40,048 nt of DNA from Streptococcus infantarius subsp. infantarius ATCC BAA-102 (GCF_000154985.1 NZ_DS572686.1:1-40048), one strand, 5' to 3'. Shown: positions 1-9,117, numbered from the stretch's first letter. Notes: generated by a model not told the origin, from the letters alone. Made by a program: numbers and translations.

Positions 1-743
1 AATATCCATTGACTGACTATGAATTGACACCACAAGTTGCTATTGTTGACCCAGAATTTGTTATGACCGTGCCAAAACGTACAGTAGCTCTTTCTGGTCT
101 TGATACTTTGTCACATGCCCTTGAAGCTTATGTTTCAGTTATGGCATCTGATTTGACTCGTCCATGGTCTCTTGAAGCTATTAAATTAGTTATCGAAAAC
201 TTGGAAGATTCTTATAACTACGATCCTAAGAATCCTACACTTCGTGGCGAACAAGCACGTGAAAATATGCACTATGCTGCAACACTTGCAGGTATGGCCT
301 TCTCAAATGCCTTCCTAGGTATTAATCACTCAATCGCACACAAAACTGGTGGTGAATTTGGTCTTCCTCATGGTCTAGCTATTTCAATCGCTATGCAACA
401 TGTTATTCGTTACAATGGTGTTGCAGGAAATGTGAAACGTTCAGTCTTCCCACGTTATGAAGAATATCGTGCACAACGTGATTACGCTGATATTGCTCGT
501 AGCCTTGGTCTTCAAGGTAAAGATGATGCAGCATTAGTAGAAGCGCTTTGCCAACGTATTGATGCTTTGATGAAAGCAGTTGATGTTGATCCACGTCTCT
601 CTGCAAATGGTGTTACAAAAGAAGCCTTTGATGCAGCAGTTGATAAATTAGCATCACTTGCATACGATGATCAATGTACACCTGCTAACCCACGTCAACC
701 TTACATTGCTGAGTTGAAACAATTATTGATTGACATGTTCTAA
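1..743 (+). CDS. adhE: Bifunctional acetaldehyde-CoA/alcohol dehydrogenase, C-terminal part (5' end outside window)
   Basis: The reading frame is open from the window edge (codons in phase from base 3), so this is the 3' end of a longer gene. It is the iron-dependent alcohol dehydrogenase domain, which reduces acetaldehyde to ethanol with NADH. The metal-site pattern is complete: GLDTLSH supplies an Asp and a His four residues apart, NHSIAH supplies a His ligand and the relay His, and LPHG supplies the last ligand. The end DDQCTPANPR-P-I-ELK is typical of the AdhE C-terminus, so the missing upstream part should be the CoA-linked aldehyde dehydrogenase domain. A stand-alone iron alcohol dehydrogenase is possible but less likely. 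The family call rests on recognised motifs; AdhE rather than a short form is inference. Confidence 0.88.
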   Translation, partial: YPLTDYELTPQVAIVDPEFVMTVPKRTVALSGLDTLSHALEAYVSVMASDLTRPWSLEAIKLVIENLEDSYNYDPKNPTLRGEQARENMHYAATLAGMAFSNAFLGINHSIAHKTGGEFGLPHGLAISIAMQHVIRYNGVAGNVKRSVFPRYEEYRAQRDYADIARSLGLQGKDDAALVEALCQRIDALMKAVDVDPRLSANGVTKEAFDAAVDKLASLAYDDQCTPANPRQPYIAELKQLLIDMF

Positions 744-780
744 TACCTCTTCTTAACAATTGTATTAGTTGACATTCTTG

Positions 781-804
781 AGCCTCCCTTTGGGAGGCTT
801 TTGT
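781..804 (+). terminator. Rho-independent terminator after adhE
   Basis: An 8-bp perfect stem (AGCCTCCC / GGGAGGCT) with a TTT loop is followed by a short T run, 38 bases after the adhE stop. Confidence 0.9.
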
Positions 805-812
805 GGTAGAAT
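804..812 (+). promoter_or_regulatory. Extended -10 promoter (TGGTAGAAT) for the GlsB-like gene
   Basis: TG-G-TAGAAT lies within 4 bases of the adhE terminator and no good -35 is visible, because that position falls in the terminator stem. The predicted start near 819 leaves a leader of about 70 bases before the ATG at 889. Confidence 0.5.
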
Positions 813-888
813 GGAGGTGTTAATAAAAACGGTTAATCAGGGATTTTTGTAAGACCTGTCTAGAGATATTGCATTAAAGGAGACTGTT

Positions 889-1119
889 ATGATTGGATCA
901 TTAATTGTTGGGGCTTTGATTGGGATAATTGCAGGAGCTATCACTAAGAAAGGTGAGTCAATGGGCTGCATTTATAATATTTTTGCTGGACTTGTGGGCT
1001 CATTTGTTGGTCAAAGTTTGTTTGGTTATTGGGGACCTAGTCTTGCTGGTATGGCAATTTTACCATCTGTACTTGGGGCCATTATCGTTATTGCAGTTGT
1101 TGATTTATTTTTTGGGTAA
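889..1119 (+). CDS. GlsB/YeaQ/YmgE family small membrane stress protein
   Basis: This 76-residue, very hydrophobic protein has three predicted membrane segments (about residues 2-20, 28-47 and 53-75). It shows the glycine-rich pattern of the transglycosylase-associated/GlsB family: G-LIG--AG near the start, then G-GC--NI-AGLVGSFVG, then G-ILPS-LGAI at the end. The length is normal for the family. Members are often stress induced, but no biochemical activity is established. AAAGGAG lies 7-8 bases before the ATG. It is monocistronic between two terminators, so it is likely expressed from its own extended -10 promoter at about 804-812. Confidence 0.85.
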   Translation: MIGSLIVGALIGIIAGAITKKGESMGCIYNIFAGLVGSFVGQSLFGYWGPSLAGMAILPSVLGAIIVIAVVDLFFG

Positions 1120-1144
1120 TTATTTGATAAAACGCTATAAGAAG

Positions 1145-1173
1145 AAGCAGTTACTGTTTGGTAGCTGCTTTTT
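1145..1173 (+). terminator. Terminator after the GlsB-like gene
   Basis: AAGCAG pairs with CTGCTT, with an inner TAC/GTA pairing, and is followed by a T5 run. Confidence 0.75.
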
Positions 1174-1223
1174 AATGATTCTTAAAAAACTATGCTGCAA
1201 GCTCTGCTATTTCCTATAAAATG

Positions 1224-1232
1224 TGATAAAAT
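1224..1232 (+). promoter_or_regulatory. Extended -10 promoter (TGATAAAAT) of pnp
   Basis: TG-A-TAAAAT has no convincing -35. The predicted transcription start at about 1238-1240 coincides with the first base of the leader stem-loop, which supports the assignment. Confidence 0.55.
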
Positions 1233-1238
1233 AATGAA

Positions 1239-1310
1239 GATACGTGGTTTTATGCAAAGACGAGTTTATAAGTCTTTTACAGACTGGTTTTTGTAGAAAA
1301 CAGACGTATC
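1239..1310 (+). promoter_or_regulatory. Long stem-loop in the pnp 5' leader
   Basis: GATACGT (1239-1245) pairs perfectly with ACGTATC (1304-1310). GTTTT (1247-1251) pairs with AAAAC (1297-1301), and AGTCT (1271-1275) pairs with AGACT (1281-1285). Together they form a branched or stacked leader structure that starts at the predicted 5' end of the mRNA. In E. coli, pnp is autoregulated through processing of such a 5' hairpin by RNase III and PNPase; the same role here is inference. Confidence 0.6.
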
Positions 1311-1335
1311 AAAATAAAATGTTAGAGGAATAAAA

Positions 1336-3528
1336 ATGTCAAAACAAACTTTTGAAACGACTTTTGCTGGTCGTCCATTTGTTGTTGAAATTGGTCAAGT
1401 TGCTAAACAAGCTAATGGCGCTGCAGTAATTCGTTACGGTGAATCAACTGTTCTTAGTGCAGCTGTCATGTCTAAAAAAATGTCAACTGGTGACTTCTTC
1501 CCACTTCAAGTAAACTACGAAGAAAAAATGTACGCTGCTGGGAAATTCCCAGGTGGTTTCAACAAACGTGAAGGTCGTCCGACAACTGATGCGACATTGA
1601 CAGCTCGCTTGATTGACCGTCCAATTCGTCCAATGTTTGCTGAAGGTTTCCGTAACGAAGTTCAAGTAATTAATACCGTTCTTTCTTATGATGAAGATGC
1701 TAGTGCACCAATGGCAGCCATGTTTGGTAGCTCACTTGCTTTGTCTATTTCAGACATTCCATTTAACGGACCAATCGCAGGGGTTCAAGTGGCTTATATC
1801 GATGGTGAATTTATCATCAATCCATCAGCTGAACAAAAAGAAGCATCTCTTCTTGAATTGACTGTTGCCGGTACAAAAGAAGCTATCAACATGGTTGAAT
1901 CTGGTGCTAAAGAATTGTCAGAAGACATTATGCTTGAAGCTCTTCTTAAAGGACATGAAGCAGTTCAAGAATTGATTGCCTTCCAAGAAGAAATCGTTGC
2001 AGCTGTTGGTAAAGAAAAAGCAGAAGTTGAATTGCTACAAGTTGACCCAGAATTGCAAGCTGAAATCATTGCAGCCTACAATGCGGACCTTCAAAAAGCT
2101 GTTCAAGTCGAAGAGAAAAAAACGCGTGAAGCAGCAACAGAAGCTGTCAAAGAAGAAGTAACTGCTGTTTACGAAGAACGCTACGCCGATGATGAAAACT
2201 ATGAAACAATCATGCGTGATGTGGCTGAAATTCTTGAACAAATGGAACACGCTGAAGTCCGTCGCTTGATTACAGAAGATAAAATCCGTCCTGATGGTCG
2301 TCGTATTGACGAAATTCGTCCATTGGATGCTGAAATTGATTTCTTGCCAAAAATTCACGGTTCAGGTCTATTTACACGTGGACAAACTCAAGCCTTGTCA
2401 GTTTTGACACTTGCTCCAATGGGTGAAACACAAATCGTTGATGGACTTGGTGATGAGTACAAGAAACGTTTCTTGCACCACTACAATTTCCCACAATTCT
2501 CTGTTGGTGAAACTGGACGTTACGGTGCGCCAGGCCGTCGTGAAATTGGTCACGGTGCTCTCGGTGAACGTGCTCTTGCGCAAGTTCTTCCAAGCCTTGA
2601 AGAATTCCCGTATGCTATCCGTCTTGTAGCTGAAGTTTTGGAATCAAACGGTTCATCTTCACAAGCTTCAATCTGTGCAGGTACCCTTGCGCTTATGGCT
2701 GGTGGTGTGCCAATTAAAGCACCTGTTGCTGGTATCGCTATGGGATTGATTTCAGACGGTAGCAACTACACAATCTTGACAGATATCCAAGGCCTTGAAG
2801 ACCACTTTGGTGACATGGACTTTAAGGTTGCAGGTACTCGTGAAGGTATCACAGCCCTTCAAATGGATATCAAGATTGAAGGTATCACACCACAAATCTT
2901 AAAAGAAGCTCTTGCTCAAGCTAAGAAAGCACGCTTTGAAATCCTTGATTTGATTGAAGCAACTATCCCAGCACCTCGTACTCACTTGGCACCAACAGCA
3001 CCAAAAATTGATACAATCAAGATTGATGTTGATAAAATCAAAGTAGTTATTGGTAAAGGTGGTGAAACCATCGATAAAATTATCGAAGAAACTGGTGTTA
3101 AAATTGACATTGACGATGAAGGAAATGTTTCAATTTACTCATCAGACCAAGCAGCTATCGACCGTACCAAAGAAATTATTGCTGGTTTAGTTCGTGAAGC
3201 TAAAGTTGGTGAAGTTTACCACGCTAAAGTTGTTCGTATTGAAAAATTCGGTGCTTTTGTTAACCTCTTTGATAAGACAGATGCCCTTGTTCACATTTCA
3301 GAAATTGCATGGACACGTACAGCTAACGTTTCTGATGTTCTTGAAGTTGGTGACGAAGTTGATGTTAAAGTTATCAAAGTAGATGACAAAGGACGTGTTG
3401 ATGCGTCAATGAAAGCTCTTCTTCCACGTCCACCAAGAGCTGAAAAACACGAGAAAGAACACAAGGATCATTCACCGTTTGGTGGACACTTGCGTGATAA
3501 CAAAGAAAAACACGATAAAATTGACTAA
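1336..3528 (+). CDS. pnp: Polyribonucleotide nucleotidyltransferase (PNPase)
   Basis: This phosphate-dependent 3'-5' exoribonuclease of the RNA degradation machinery is full length at 730 residues. The order is two RNase PH domains (about 1-145 and 310-520) around an all-helical linker, then a KH domain (about 555-615, with [10 protein letters not shown]) and an S1 domain (about 620-690, with [16 protein letters not shown]). The second PH domain carries the FLHHYNFP and [15 protein letters not shown] signatures of the active site and phosphate site. The tail is charged and rich in Lys, His and Glu. GAGGAAT lies before the ATG. It heads a run of genes (sseB-like, cysE, cysS, mrnC) seen together in streptococci, and a leader stem-loop suggests autoregulation. 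Confidence 0.97.
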   Translation: MSKQTFETTFAGRPFVVEIGQVAKQANGAAVIRYGESTVLSAAVMSKKMSTGDFFPLQVNYEEKMYAAGKFPGGFNKREGRPTTDATLTARLIDRPIRPMFAEGFRNEVQVINTVLSYDEDASAPMAAMFGSSLALSISDIPFNGPIAGVQVAYIDGEFIINPSAEQKEASLLELTVAGTKEAINMVESGAKELSEDIMLEALLKGHEAVQELIAFQEEIVAAVGKEKAEVELLQVDPELQAEIIAAYNADLQKAVQVEEKKTREAATEAVKEEVTAVYEERYADDENYETIMRDVAEILEQMEHAEVRRLITEDKIRPDGRRIDEIRPLDAEIDFLPKIHGSGLFTRGQTQALSVLTLAPMGETQIVDGLGDEYKKRFLHHYNFPQFSVGETGRYGAPGRREIGHGALGERALAQVLPSLEEFPYAIRLVAEVLESNGSSSQASICAGTLALMAGGVPIKAPVAGIAMGLISDGSNYTILTDIQGLEDHFGDMDFKVAGTREGITALQMDIKIEGITPQILKEALAQAKKARFEILDLIEATIPAPRTHLAPTAPKIDTIKIDVDKIKVVIGKGGETIDKIIEETGVKIDIDDEGNVSIYSSDQAAIDRTKEIIAGLVREAKVGEVYHAKVVRIEKFGAFVNLFDKTDALVHISEIAWTRTANVSDVLEVGDEVDVKVIKVDDKGRVDASMKALLPRPPRAEKHEKEHKDHSPFGGHLRDNKEKHDKID

Positions 3529-3572
3529 TCACTTTTTGACTTGCTCATCTTTTGTAAATGTGGAGTTTAACG

Positions 3573-4328
3573 ATGACAAATTTAAATGAACTTGATTTGC
3601 GTTTGCGTGCATTTGTAAACGCACCAGATAATTTTTTAGATAGCATTGCTCTTGTCAATGCTTTGCACAACATCCCAGTTTTGGCTAGTGATCAACCTTA
3701 TGCTCTTGATATTGAAGGGCAAAAGGTGACTCCTGTCTTTTCTGATAAGGAAGATTTGGAAACTTTCAAATCTGAACAAGCTAGTGCCAATGATCAAAAT
3801 TGGGTTGAACGTCTAACTTTGGATGTTTTAAAAGAAGTCATTGAAAAAGGATTAACTGGAATTGTCTTTAATCTTAAGAAAACAGGCGATTTTGGCAATT
3901 CAACTATTTTCAAAAGTAGTGAATTAATCCAATTTTTGAATGCATACACAACTATTTTGAATAAACTTATGGGTGAAGAAAACCTTGCGGCGGATACTTT
4001 GGACAAATACTACCTTGTCCCAGCTTTTGTTCACCCACGTGATGATCAAAGCTTTGACCGTATGTTCCCAACAATGTCTACACCAGAAGGTAAAAGCTAT
4101 GTCCCAGCCTTTTCAAATCTTCAAAGCTTTGCTAAATGGTATAACCACAAAGATTTTGGAACACCATTTCGCAATTCTCAAGGAAGTATTTTGACATGGC
4201 GTTTGGCTGATATTTATCAACCTGGACACGGTGAAAACGACATTGACGAAACGGTTGGAGTTGCCATTAATCCCTTTGATGACCAACAAATTCTTGTCGA
4301 TTGGTCTGAAATCGACGAAGACGAATAA
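3573..4328 (+). CDS. SseB-like protein of unknown function
   Basis: This 251-residue soluble protein has no signal peptide. The C-terminal half resembles SseB-family domains, with YVPAFSNLQSFAKWY (a pattern like YVPVFTD--E---W in that family). The N-terminal half (LRAFVNAPDN, TPVFSDKEDLETF) looks like a second, diverged copy of the same fold. The ATG at 3573 is preferred over the one at 3558 because GTGGAG sits 7 bases before it and overlaps the upstream ATG. The gene lies 44 bases after pnp and 15 before cysE, so it is probably co-transcribed. Conserved synteny is known; the function is not. Confidence 0.72.
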   Translation: MTNLNELDLRLRAFVNAPDNFLDSIALVNALHNIPVLASDQPYALDIEGQKVTPVFSDKEDLETFKSEQASANDQNWVERLTLDVLKEVIEKGLTGIVFNLKKTGDFGNSTIFKSSELIQFLNAYTTILNKLMGEENLAADTLDKYYLVPAFVHPRDDQSFDRMFPTMSTPEGKSYVPAFSNLQSFAKWYNHKDFGTPFRNSQGSILTWRLADIYQPGHGENDIDETVGVAINPFDDQQILVDWSEIDEDE

Positions 4329-4343
4329 AAGAAAGGAGAAGAT

Positions 4344-4961
4344 ATGGGTTGGTGGAAAGAAACCATTGATATTGTAAAGAAAAACGATCCAGCGGCTCGT
4401 AGCTCTCTGGAGATTATACTAACTTATCCTGGTGTCAAAGCATTGGCTGCGCATCGTATCTCACATTTCTTGTGGAAACATGGCTTGAAATTATTAGCGC
4501 GCATGCATAGCCAATTCTGGCGCTTTTGGACACAAATTGAAATTCACCCAGGAGCTGAAATTGCTGAGGGTGTCTTTATCGACCATGGTTCTGGTCTTGT
4601 TATTGGTGAAACAGCAATTGTAGAAAAAGGAGTTATGCTTTATCATGGTGTGACTCTTGGTGGAACGGGTAAGGATGTCGGGAAACGTCACCCAACCGTT
4701 CGCGAAGGAGCACTTGTTTCAGCGCACGCACAGGTTATTGGACCAATTGAAATTGGTAAAAATTCCAAAGTCGGTGCAGCAGCTGTCGTTGTATCGGATG
4801 TTCCAGCAGATGTAACAGTAGTTGGAGTACCAGCGAAAGTTGTTCGTGTTCATGGTAAAAAAGATGAAAATGCCATTCATGATCTCGAAGAACACCGCGA
4901 GTACTATACTTCAAAACTTGAAGCAGCTTTCTACGAAAGTTTACATTCATCAAAACTTTAA
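4344..4961 (+). CDS. cysE: Serine O-acetyltransferase
   Basis: It transfers acetyl from acetyl-CoA to L-serine, the first step of cysteine synthesis. The 205-residue protein has the short N-terminal helical part typical of Gram-positive CysE. A left-handed beta-helix of hexapeptide repeats follows from about residue 68 (IHPGAEIAEGVFIDHGSGLVIGE). The catalytic region DHG and HGVTLGGTGK and the end GVPAKVV are intact. GAAAGGAG precedes the ATG. It lies directly upstream of cysS, linking cysteine supply to cysteinyl-tRNA formation. Confidence 0.96.
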   Translation: MGWWKETIDIVKKNDPAARSSLEIILTYPGVKALAAHRISHFLWKHGLKLLARMHSQFWRFWTQIEIHPGAEIAEGVFIDHGSGLVIGETAIVEKGVMLYHGVTLGGTGKDVGKRHPTVREGALVSAHAQVIGPIEIGKNSKVGAAAVVVSDVPADVTVVGVPAKVVRVHGKKDENAIHDLEEHREYYTSKLEAAFYESLHSSKL

Positions 4962-4993
4962 TTGAAAGATAAAAGGAGATTGGAGGAAGGAAC

Positions 4994-6340
4994 ATGACAA
5001 TTAAGATTTATGATACAATGACCAGAAGTCTTCGTGACTTTGTCCCAATTACTGAAAATACTGTTAACATGTATGTTTGTGGACCGACTGTTTATAACTA
5101 TATTCACATTGGGAATGCTCGAAGTGTTGTTGCTTTTGACACGATTCGCCGCTATTTTGAATACCGTGGCTACAAAGTAAATTATATTTCTAACTTTACT
5201 GACGTCGATGATAAAATCATCAAAGGTGCGGCAGCAGCTGGCATGGACACAAAGGCATTTTCTGATAAATTCATTGCAGCCTTTATGGAAGATGTCAAAG
5301 AACTTGGTGTTGAACCAGCAACAAAAAATCCACGTGTTATTGATTACATGGATGAAATTATTGCTTTTGTCAAAGACCTTGTGGACAAAGGTTTTGCTTA
5401 TGAAGCAAATGGCGATGTGTATTTCCGCGTGGCTAAAAGCAAAAACTATGCTAAATTAGCCAATAAAACTTTGGAAGACCTTGAAGTTGGTGCTAGTGGT
5501 CGTGTTGATGGCGAAGGTGACATCAAAGAAAATCCACTTGATTTTGCACTTTGGAAAGCTGCTAAGCCTGGTGAAGTTTCATGGAAAAGCCCTTGGGGAC
5601 AAGGACGTCCTGGTTGGCACATTGAATGTTCTGTAATGGCGACAAGTATCTTGGGTGATACCATTGATATTCATGGTGGTGGAGCTGATTTGGAATTTCC
5701 ACACCACACTAATGAAATTGCTCAATCAGAAGCCAAAACTGGGAAAACATTTGCTAATTACTGGATGCACAATGGTTTTGTCAATGTTGACAATGAAAAA
5801 ATGTCAAAATCTCTTGGCAACTTTGTGACAGTTCACGATATGTTGAAAACTGTTGATGGTCAAGTACTTCGTTTCTTCCTTGCGACACAACAATATCGCA
5901 AACCTGTCAACTTTACCGAAAAAGCTGTTCACGATGCATCTGTTAACCTTAAGTATTTGAAAAATACCTTTACCTTGCCACTTGGTGAAGCAGTTGATTC
6001 AGCTGAACTTGAAAAATTCAAGGCTGATTTTGAAGCAGCTATGGATGATGATTTCAACACAGCAAATGGTATTACAGTTGTCTTTGACATGGCAAAATGG
6101 ATTAATTCAGGGAATTATGACCAAGTAACCAAAGATACTTTTGCTAAAATACTTGCTGTATTTGGTGTTGTCTTTGAAGAAGAAGTGCTTGATGCGGATA
6201 TCGAAGCATTGGTTGAAAAACGCCAAGAAGCTCGTGCAAATCGTGATTTTGCAACAGCAGATGCTATTCGTGATCAGCTAGCAGCTCAAGGTATCAAATT
6301 GCTTGATACTAAAGATGGTGTGAGGTGGACACGTGACTAA
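4994..6340 (+). CDS. cysS: Cysteinyl-tRNA synthetase
   Basis: This class I aminoacyl-tRNA synthetase is 448 residues, the normal length. It shows C29 and the HIGN signature (residues 38-41) near the N-terminus, HIECS and HHTNE for the zinc site, and KMSKS at residues 269-273. The C-terminal anticodon-binding helices end in WTRD. AGGAGATTGGAGGAAGGAAC before the ATG is a strong ribosome site. Its last 8 bases overlap the start of mrnC, implying coupled translation. Confidence 0.97.
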   Translation: MTIKIYDTMTRSLRDFVPITENTVNMYVCGPTVYNYIHIGNARSVVAFDTIRRYFEYRGYKVNYISNFTDVDDKIIKGAAAAGMDTKAFSDKFIAAFMEDVKELGVEPATKNPRVIDYMDEIIAFVKDLVDKGFAYEANGDVYFRVAKSKNYAKLANKTLEDLEVGASGRVDGEGDIKENPLDFALWKAAKPGEVSWKSPWGQGRPGWHIECSVMATSILGDTIDIHGGGADLEFPHHTNEIAQSEAKTGKTFANYWMHNGFVNVDNEKMSKSLGNFVTVHDMLKTVDGQVLRFFLATQQYRKPVNFTEKAVHDASVNLKYLKNTFTLPLGEAVDSAELEKFKADFEAAMDDDFNTANGITVVFDMAKWINSGNYDQVTKDTFAKILAVFGVVFEEEVLDADIEALVEKRQEARANRDFATADAIRDQLAAQGIKLLDTKDGVRWTRD

Positions 6341-6734
6341 GGTAGATGTCAATCTTATTAATGGTATTGCCCTTGCTTTTGAAGGAGATGCCATTTATTC
6401 GACTTATATTCGTAAACACTTGATTTTTCAAGGTATGACAAAACCTAATCAATTGCACCGCAAAGCAACGATGTATGTTTCAGCCAAAGCTCAAGCAATG
6501 CTGATTAATATGATGTTAGAAGCGCAGCTATTGACGGAAAAAGAAGAAGAAATCTATAAGCGTGGTCGCAATACAAATAGTCATACCAAAGCTAAAAATG
6601 CTGATGTTGTGACTTACCGCATGTCGACAGGTTTTGAAGCTGTCATGGGCTATCTTCACATGACTGAGCAGATTGATCGTCTCGAAGAGATTATTGATTG
6701 GTGTATCCAAGCGGTTGAAAAAATTGAAGATTAA
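6333..6734 (+). CDS. mrnC: Mini-ribonuclease III
   Basis: This 133-residue RNase III catalytic domain lacks a dsRNA-binding domain, as expected for Mini-III, which matures the ends of 23S rRNA. The signature FEGDAIYSTYIR (D19 as metal ligand), HRKATMYVSAKAQ and the helical end with FEAVMGYLHM are present. The start is GTG at 6333 with GAGGTGG upstream; it overlaps cysS by 8 bases, the usual arrangement of these two genes. A terminator follows 17 bases after the stop and ends this transcription unit. Confidence 0.93.
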   Translation: MTKVDVNLINGIALAFEGDAIYSTYIRKHLIFQGMTKPNQLHRKATMYVSAKAQAMLINMMLEAQLLTEKEEEIYKRGRNTNSHTKAKNADVVTYRMSTGFEAVMGYLHMTEQIDRLEEIIDWCIQAVEKIED

Positions 6735-6751
6735 GTAAAAAATAAAAATAG

Positions 6752-6777
6752 CCAGTTCTCGCATGAGAGCTGGTTTT
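6752..6777 (+). terminator. Terminator after mrnC
   Basis: CCAGTTCTC / GAGAGCTGG forms a 9-bp stem with one G-U pair and a GCAT loop, then TTTT. Confidence 0.88.
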
Positions 6778-6779
6778 CA

Positions 6780-6788
6780 TGTTATAAT
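6780..6788 (+). promoter_or_regulatory. Consensus extended -10 (TGTTATAAT) of rlmB
   Basis: The -10 hexamer TATAAT ends only 6 bases before the ATG at 6795, so transcription should begin on or next to the A of the start codon. The mrnC terminator ends 2 bases upstream, leaving no room for a separate -35. Confidence 0.75.
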
Positions 6789-6794
6789 AACACT

Positions 6795-7544
6795 ATGAAG
6801 AACAAAGAATTTAATGATCAAAATGACATCGTTTATGGTGTACATGCAGTAACAGAAGCCCTTCAAGCTAATACAGGAAATAAACTCTACATTCAAGACG
6901 ACTTGCGTGGAAAAAATGTTGATAAAATCAAAATGTTAGCCACAGAGAAAAAAGTTTCTATTTCTTGGACACCTAAAAAAACACTTAGTGACATGACAAA
7001 TGGTGCCGTTCACCAAGGTTTTGTTTTGCGCGTTTCAGAATTTGCTTATGCTGAATTAGATAGCATTTTGGAAAAAGCTGTGCAGGAAGAAAATCCACTG
7101 ATTCTAATTTTGGATGAACTCAATGACCCGCATAATTTTGGCTCAATTTTGCGAACAGCTGACGCAACAAATGTCACTGGTGTGATTATTCCAAAACATC
7201 GTGCGGTTGGTGTGACACCTGTGGTTGCTAAAACATCAACTGGCGCTGTCGAACATGTTCCGATTGCTCGTGTGACAAACCTCAGCCAAACGCTTGATAA
7301 ATTGAAAGAACAAGGTTTCTGGGTATTTGGTACTGATATGAACGGAACACCATCACACAAATGGAATACAGCTGGCAAACTAGCCCTAATCATTGGTAAC
7401 GAAGGAAAAGGCATTTCGCCAAACATCAAAAAACAAGTGGATGAAATGATTACGATTCCGATGAATGGTCACGTTCAAAGTTTGAATGCCAGTGTGGCAG
7501 CTGCAGTATTGATGTATGAAGTTTTCCGTCATAAAGTAGATTAA
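6795..7544 (+). CDS. rlmB: 23S rRNA (guanosine-2'-O-)-methyltransferase RlmB (TrmH/SpoU family)
   Basis: This 249-residue SPOUT methyltransferase modifies G2251-type positions of 23S rRNA with SAM. The N-terminal substrate-binding part begins VYGVHAVTEAL. The trefoil-knot motifs are intact: LDELNDPHNFGSILRTA (motif 1 with the catalytic Arg), IIGNEGKGIS (motif 2) and IPMNGHVQSLNASVAAAV (motif 3). No Shine-Dalgarno sequence lies before the ATG, and the -10 box sits directly upstream, so the message looks leaderless. The start is nevertheless sound because the family homology begins within a few residues of it. Confidence 0.95.
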   Translation: MKNKEFNDQNDIVYGVHAVTEALQANTGNKLYIQDDLRGKNVDKIKMLATEKKVSISWTPKKTLSDMTNGAVHQGFVLRVSEFAYAELDSILEKAVQEENPLILILDELNDPHNFGSILRTADATNVTGVIIPKHRAVGVTPVVAKTSTGAVEHVPIARVTNLSQTLDKLKEQGFWVFGTDMNGTPSHKWNTAGKLALIIGNEGKGISPNIKKQVDEMITIPMNGHVQSLNASVAAAVLMYEVFRHKVD

Positions 7545-7588
7545 TTTTTTTGTAAGACTTGATGAGCCATCTGTGAAAGGACTAAAAA

Positions 7589-8101
7589 ATGAAGAAAAGA
7601 ATCCTCTTAGTTGATGGTTATAACATGATTGCCTTTTGGCAGGAAACACGTCAACTCTTTAAGACAAATCGATTAGACGAAGCACGCAATATTTTACTGC
7701 GTAAGCTCAATAATTATGCCCATTTTGAAAATCTGGATATTATCTGTGTCTTTGATGCTCAGTACGTTCCAGGATTGCGTCAACGTTATGACCAATATAA
7801 AATCCAAGTAATTTTCACCGAAGAAGATGAAACAGCTGATTCTTATATTGAACGTACAGCAGCTGAGCTAAATACACCACGCCATCTTGTGGAAGTTGCA
7901 ACCAGTGATTTAAATGAACAATGGACGGTCTTTTCACAAGGTGCCCTTCGGGTGTCAGCTCGTGAATTGGAGCAGCGCGTAAATACGGTTAAATCAGACT
8001 TGGACAAAATGTCAAAGCACATTGATTTAACCACACCAAAACTCAGTCCGTGGAATGATGGACAGATGGATAAATTAAAAAAATTACTTGATGATATTTA
8101 A
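7589..8101 (+). CDS. NYN/PIN-like endoribonuclease (YacP/Rae1 family)
   Basis: This 170-residue protein belongs to the family of Bacillus subtilis YacP (Rae1), a ribosome-associated endoribonuclease that cuts mRNA in a translation-dependent way. The PIN-like acidic site is visible: LLVDGYNMI at residues 5-13, ICVFDAQYVPG near 50-60, and TEEDETADSYIE near 77-88. AAAGGAC precedes the ATG, 44 bases after rlmB, so the two are probably one operon. The operon is closed by the terminator at about 8126-8149. Confidence 0.9.
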   Translation: MKKRILLVDGYNMIAFWQETRQLFKTNRLDEARNILLRKLNNYAHFENLDIICVFDAQYVPGLRQRYDQYKIQVIFTEEDETADSYIERTAAELNTPRHLVEVATSDLNEQWTVFSQGALRVSARELEQRVNTVKSDLDKMSKHIDLTTPKLSPWNDGQMDKLKKLLDDI

Positions 8102-8125
8102 AACATCAAAGGACTTTTTTAAAGG

Positions 8126-8149
8126 AGCTCGCTAATTGCGAGCTTTTTT
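8126..8149 (+). terminator. Terminator after the YacP-like gene
   Basis: AGCTCGC / GCGAGCT with a TAATT loop is followed by a T run. Confidence 0.92.
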
Positions 8150-8157
8150 GTTATAAT
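8149..8157 (+). promoter_or_regulatory. Consensus extended -10 (TGTTATAAT) for degV
   Basis: TG-T-TATAAT starts at the last T of the preceding terminator. The predicted start is near 8164, giving a leader of about 85 bases before the degV-type gene. Confidence 0.65.
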
Positions 8158-8247
8158 GAAAAAGAAATCATTTGACTATCAAAGTATTTTTGTGACAATG
8201 ATTGATAATACTGAACGTATGATTGTTTTTATAGTAAAGGGAGAATT

Positions 8248-9108
8248 ATGACTTTTAAATTACTAACGGATTCAACAGCAGACTTAGATGAAAATTGGGC
8301 AACTGCTCATGATGTTGAAATCCTAGGACTAACCATTCAATTAGACGGGGAAATCTATGAAACGGTTGGTCCAAATCGTTTGACTAGTGAAAAATTACTA
8401 GAAAGCATGAAAAATGGTGGTAAACCAACGACTAGTCAAGTTAATGTGGGACAATTTGAAGAAAGTTTCCGTCGTCATGCACAAAATGGTGATGCGGTGC
8501 TTTACCTAGCTTTTTCTTCTGTCTTATCAGGAACTTACCAAAGTTCAATGATTGCGCGTGATCTTGTTTTAGAAGAATTTCCAGATGCGACTATCGAAAT
8601 CGTTGATACCTTGGCAGCAGCAGGTGGAGAAGGGTATTTATCTGTCCTAGCAGCTGCAGCGCGTGATGAAGGCAAGACACTCGAAGAAACTAAAGCGATG
8701 ATTATTGATATTTTGCCTCGCTTACGAACATATTTCCTAGTTGATGACCTTTATCATTTGATGCGTGGCGGTCGTTTATCAAAAACATCTGCTATCATGG
8801 GAAGTTTAGCTAATATCAAACCTCTTTTGTGGTTGGATGCCACAGGAAAACTTGTTCCACTAGCAAAAATTCGTGGCCGCAAAAAAGCACTAAAAGAAGT
8901 TGTTTCTCAAGCGACCAAATCTATCGCTCATAGAACAGCTGTTGTTGCCTATGCTAATGATTTAGAAGGTGCTGAAAGCTTAAAAGAATCATTGCTCGAA
9001 CATGACATGATTGATGAGGTTCTTATTATGCCATTAGGTCCAGTTATCTCAGCTCACGTAGGGCCTGGAACGTTAGCTGTCTTTACAATCGGAAAAGACG
9101 CACGATAA
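8248..9108 (+). CDS. DegV family fatty-acid-binding protein
   Basis: This 286-residue two-domain DegV fold protein binds fatty acids; the family includes the FakB subunits of bacterial fatty acid kinase. The N-terminal signature LLTDSTADL, the mid-region [14 protein letters not shown] (fatty-acid carboxylate site) and the C-terminal [14 protein letters not shown] and [17 protein letters not shown]-like ends are all present. AAAGGGAG precedes the ATG. It is monocistronic between a terminator/promoter junction and a following terminator. Delivery of fatty acids to FakA is possible but not shown here. Confidence 0.92.
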   Translation: MTFKLLTDSTADLDENWATAHDVEILGLTIQLDGEIYETVGPNRLTSEKLLESMKNGGKPTTSQVNVGQFEESFRRHAQNGDAVLYLAFSSVLSGTYQSSMIARDLVLEEFPDATIEIVDTLAAAGGEGYLSVLAAAARDEGKTLEETKAMIIDILPRLRTYFLVDDLYHLMRGGRLSKTSAIMGSLANIKPLLWLDATGKLVPLAKIRGRKKALKEVVSQATKSIAHRTAVVAYANDLEGAESLKESLLEHDMIDEVLIMPLGPVISAHVGPGTLAVFTIGKDAR

Positions 9109-9117
9109 AATCAAAAA

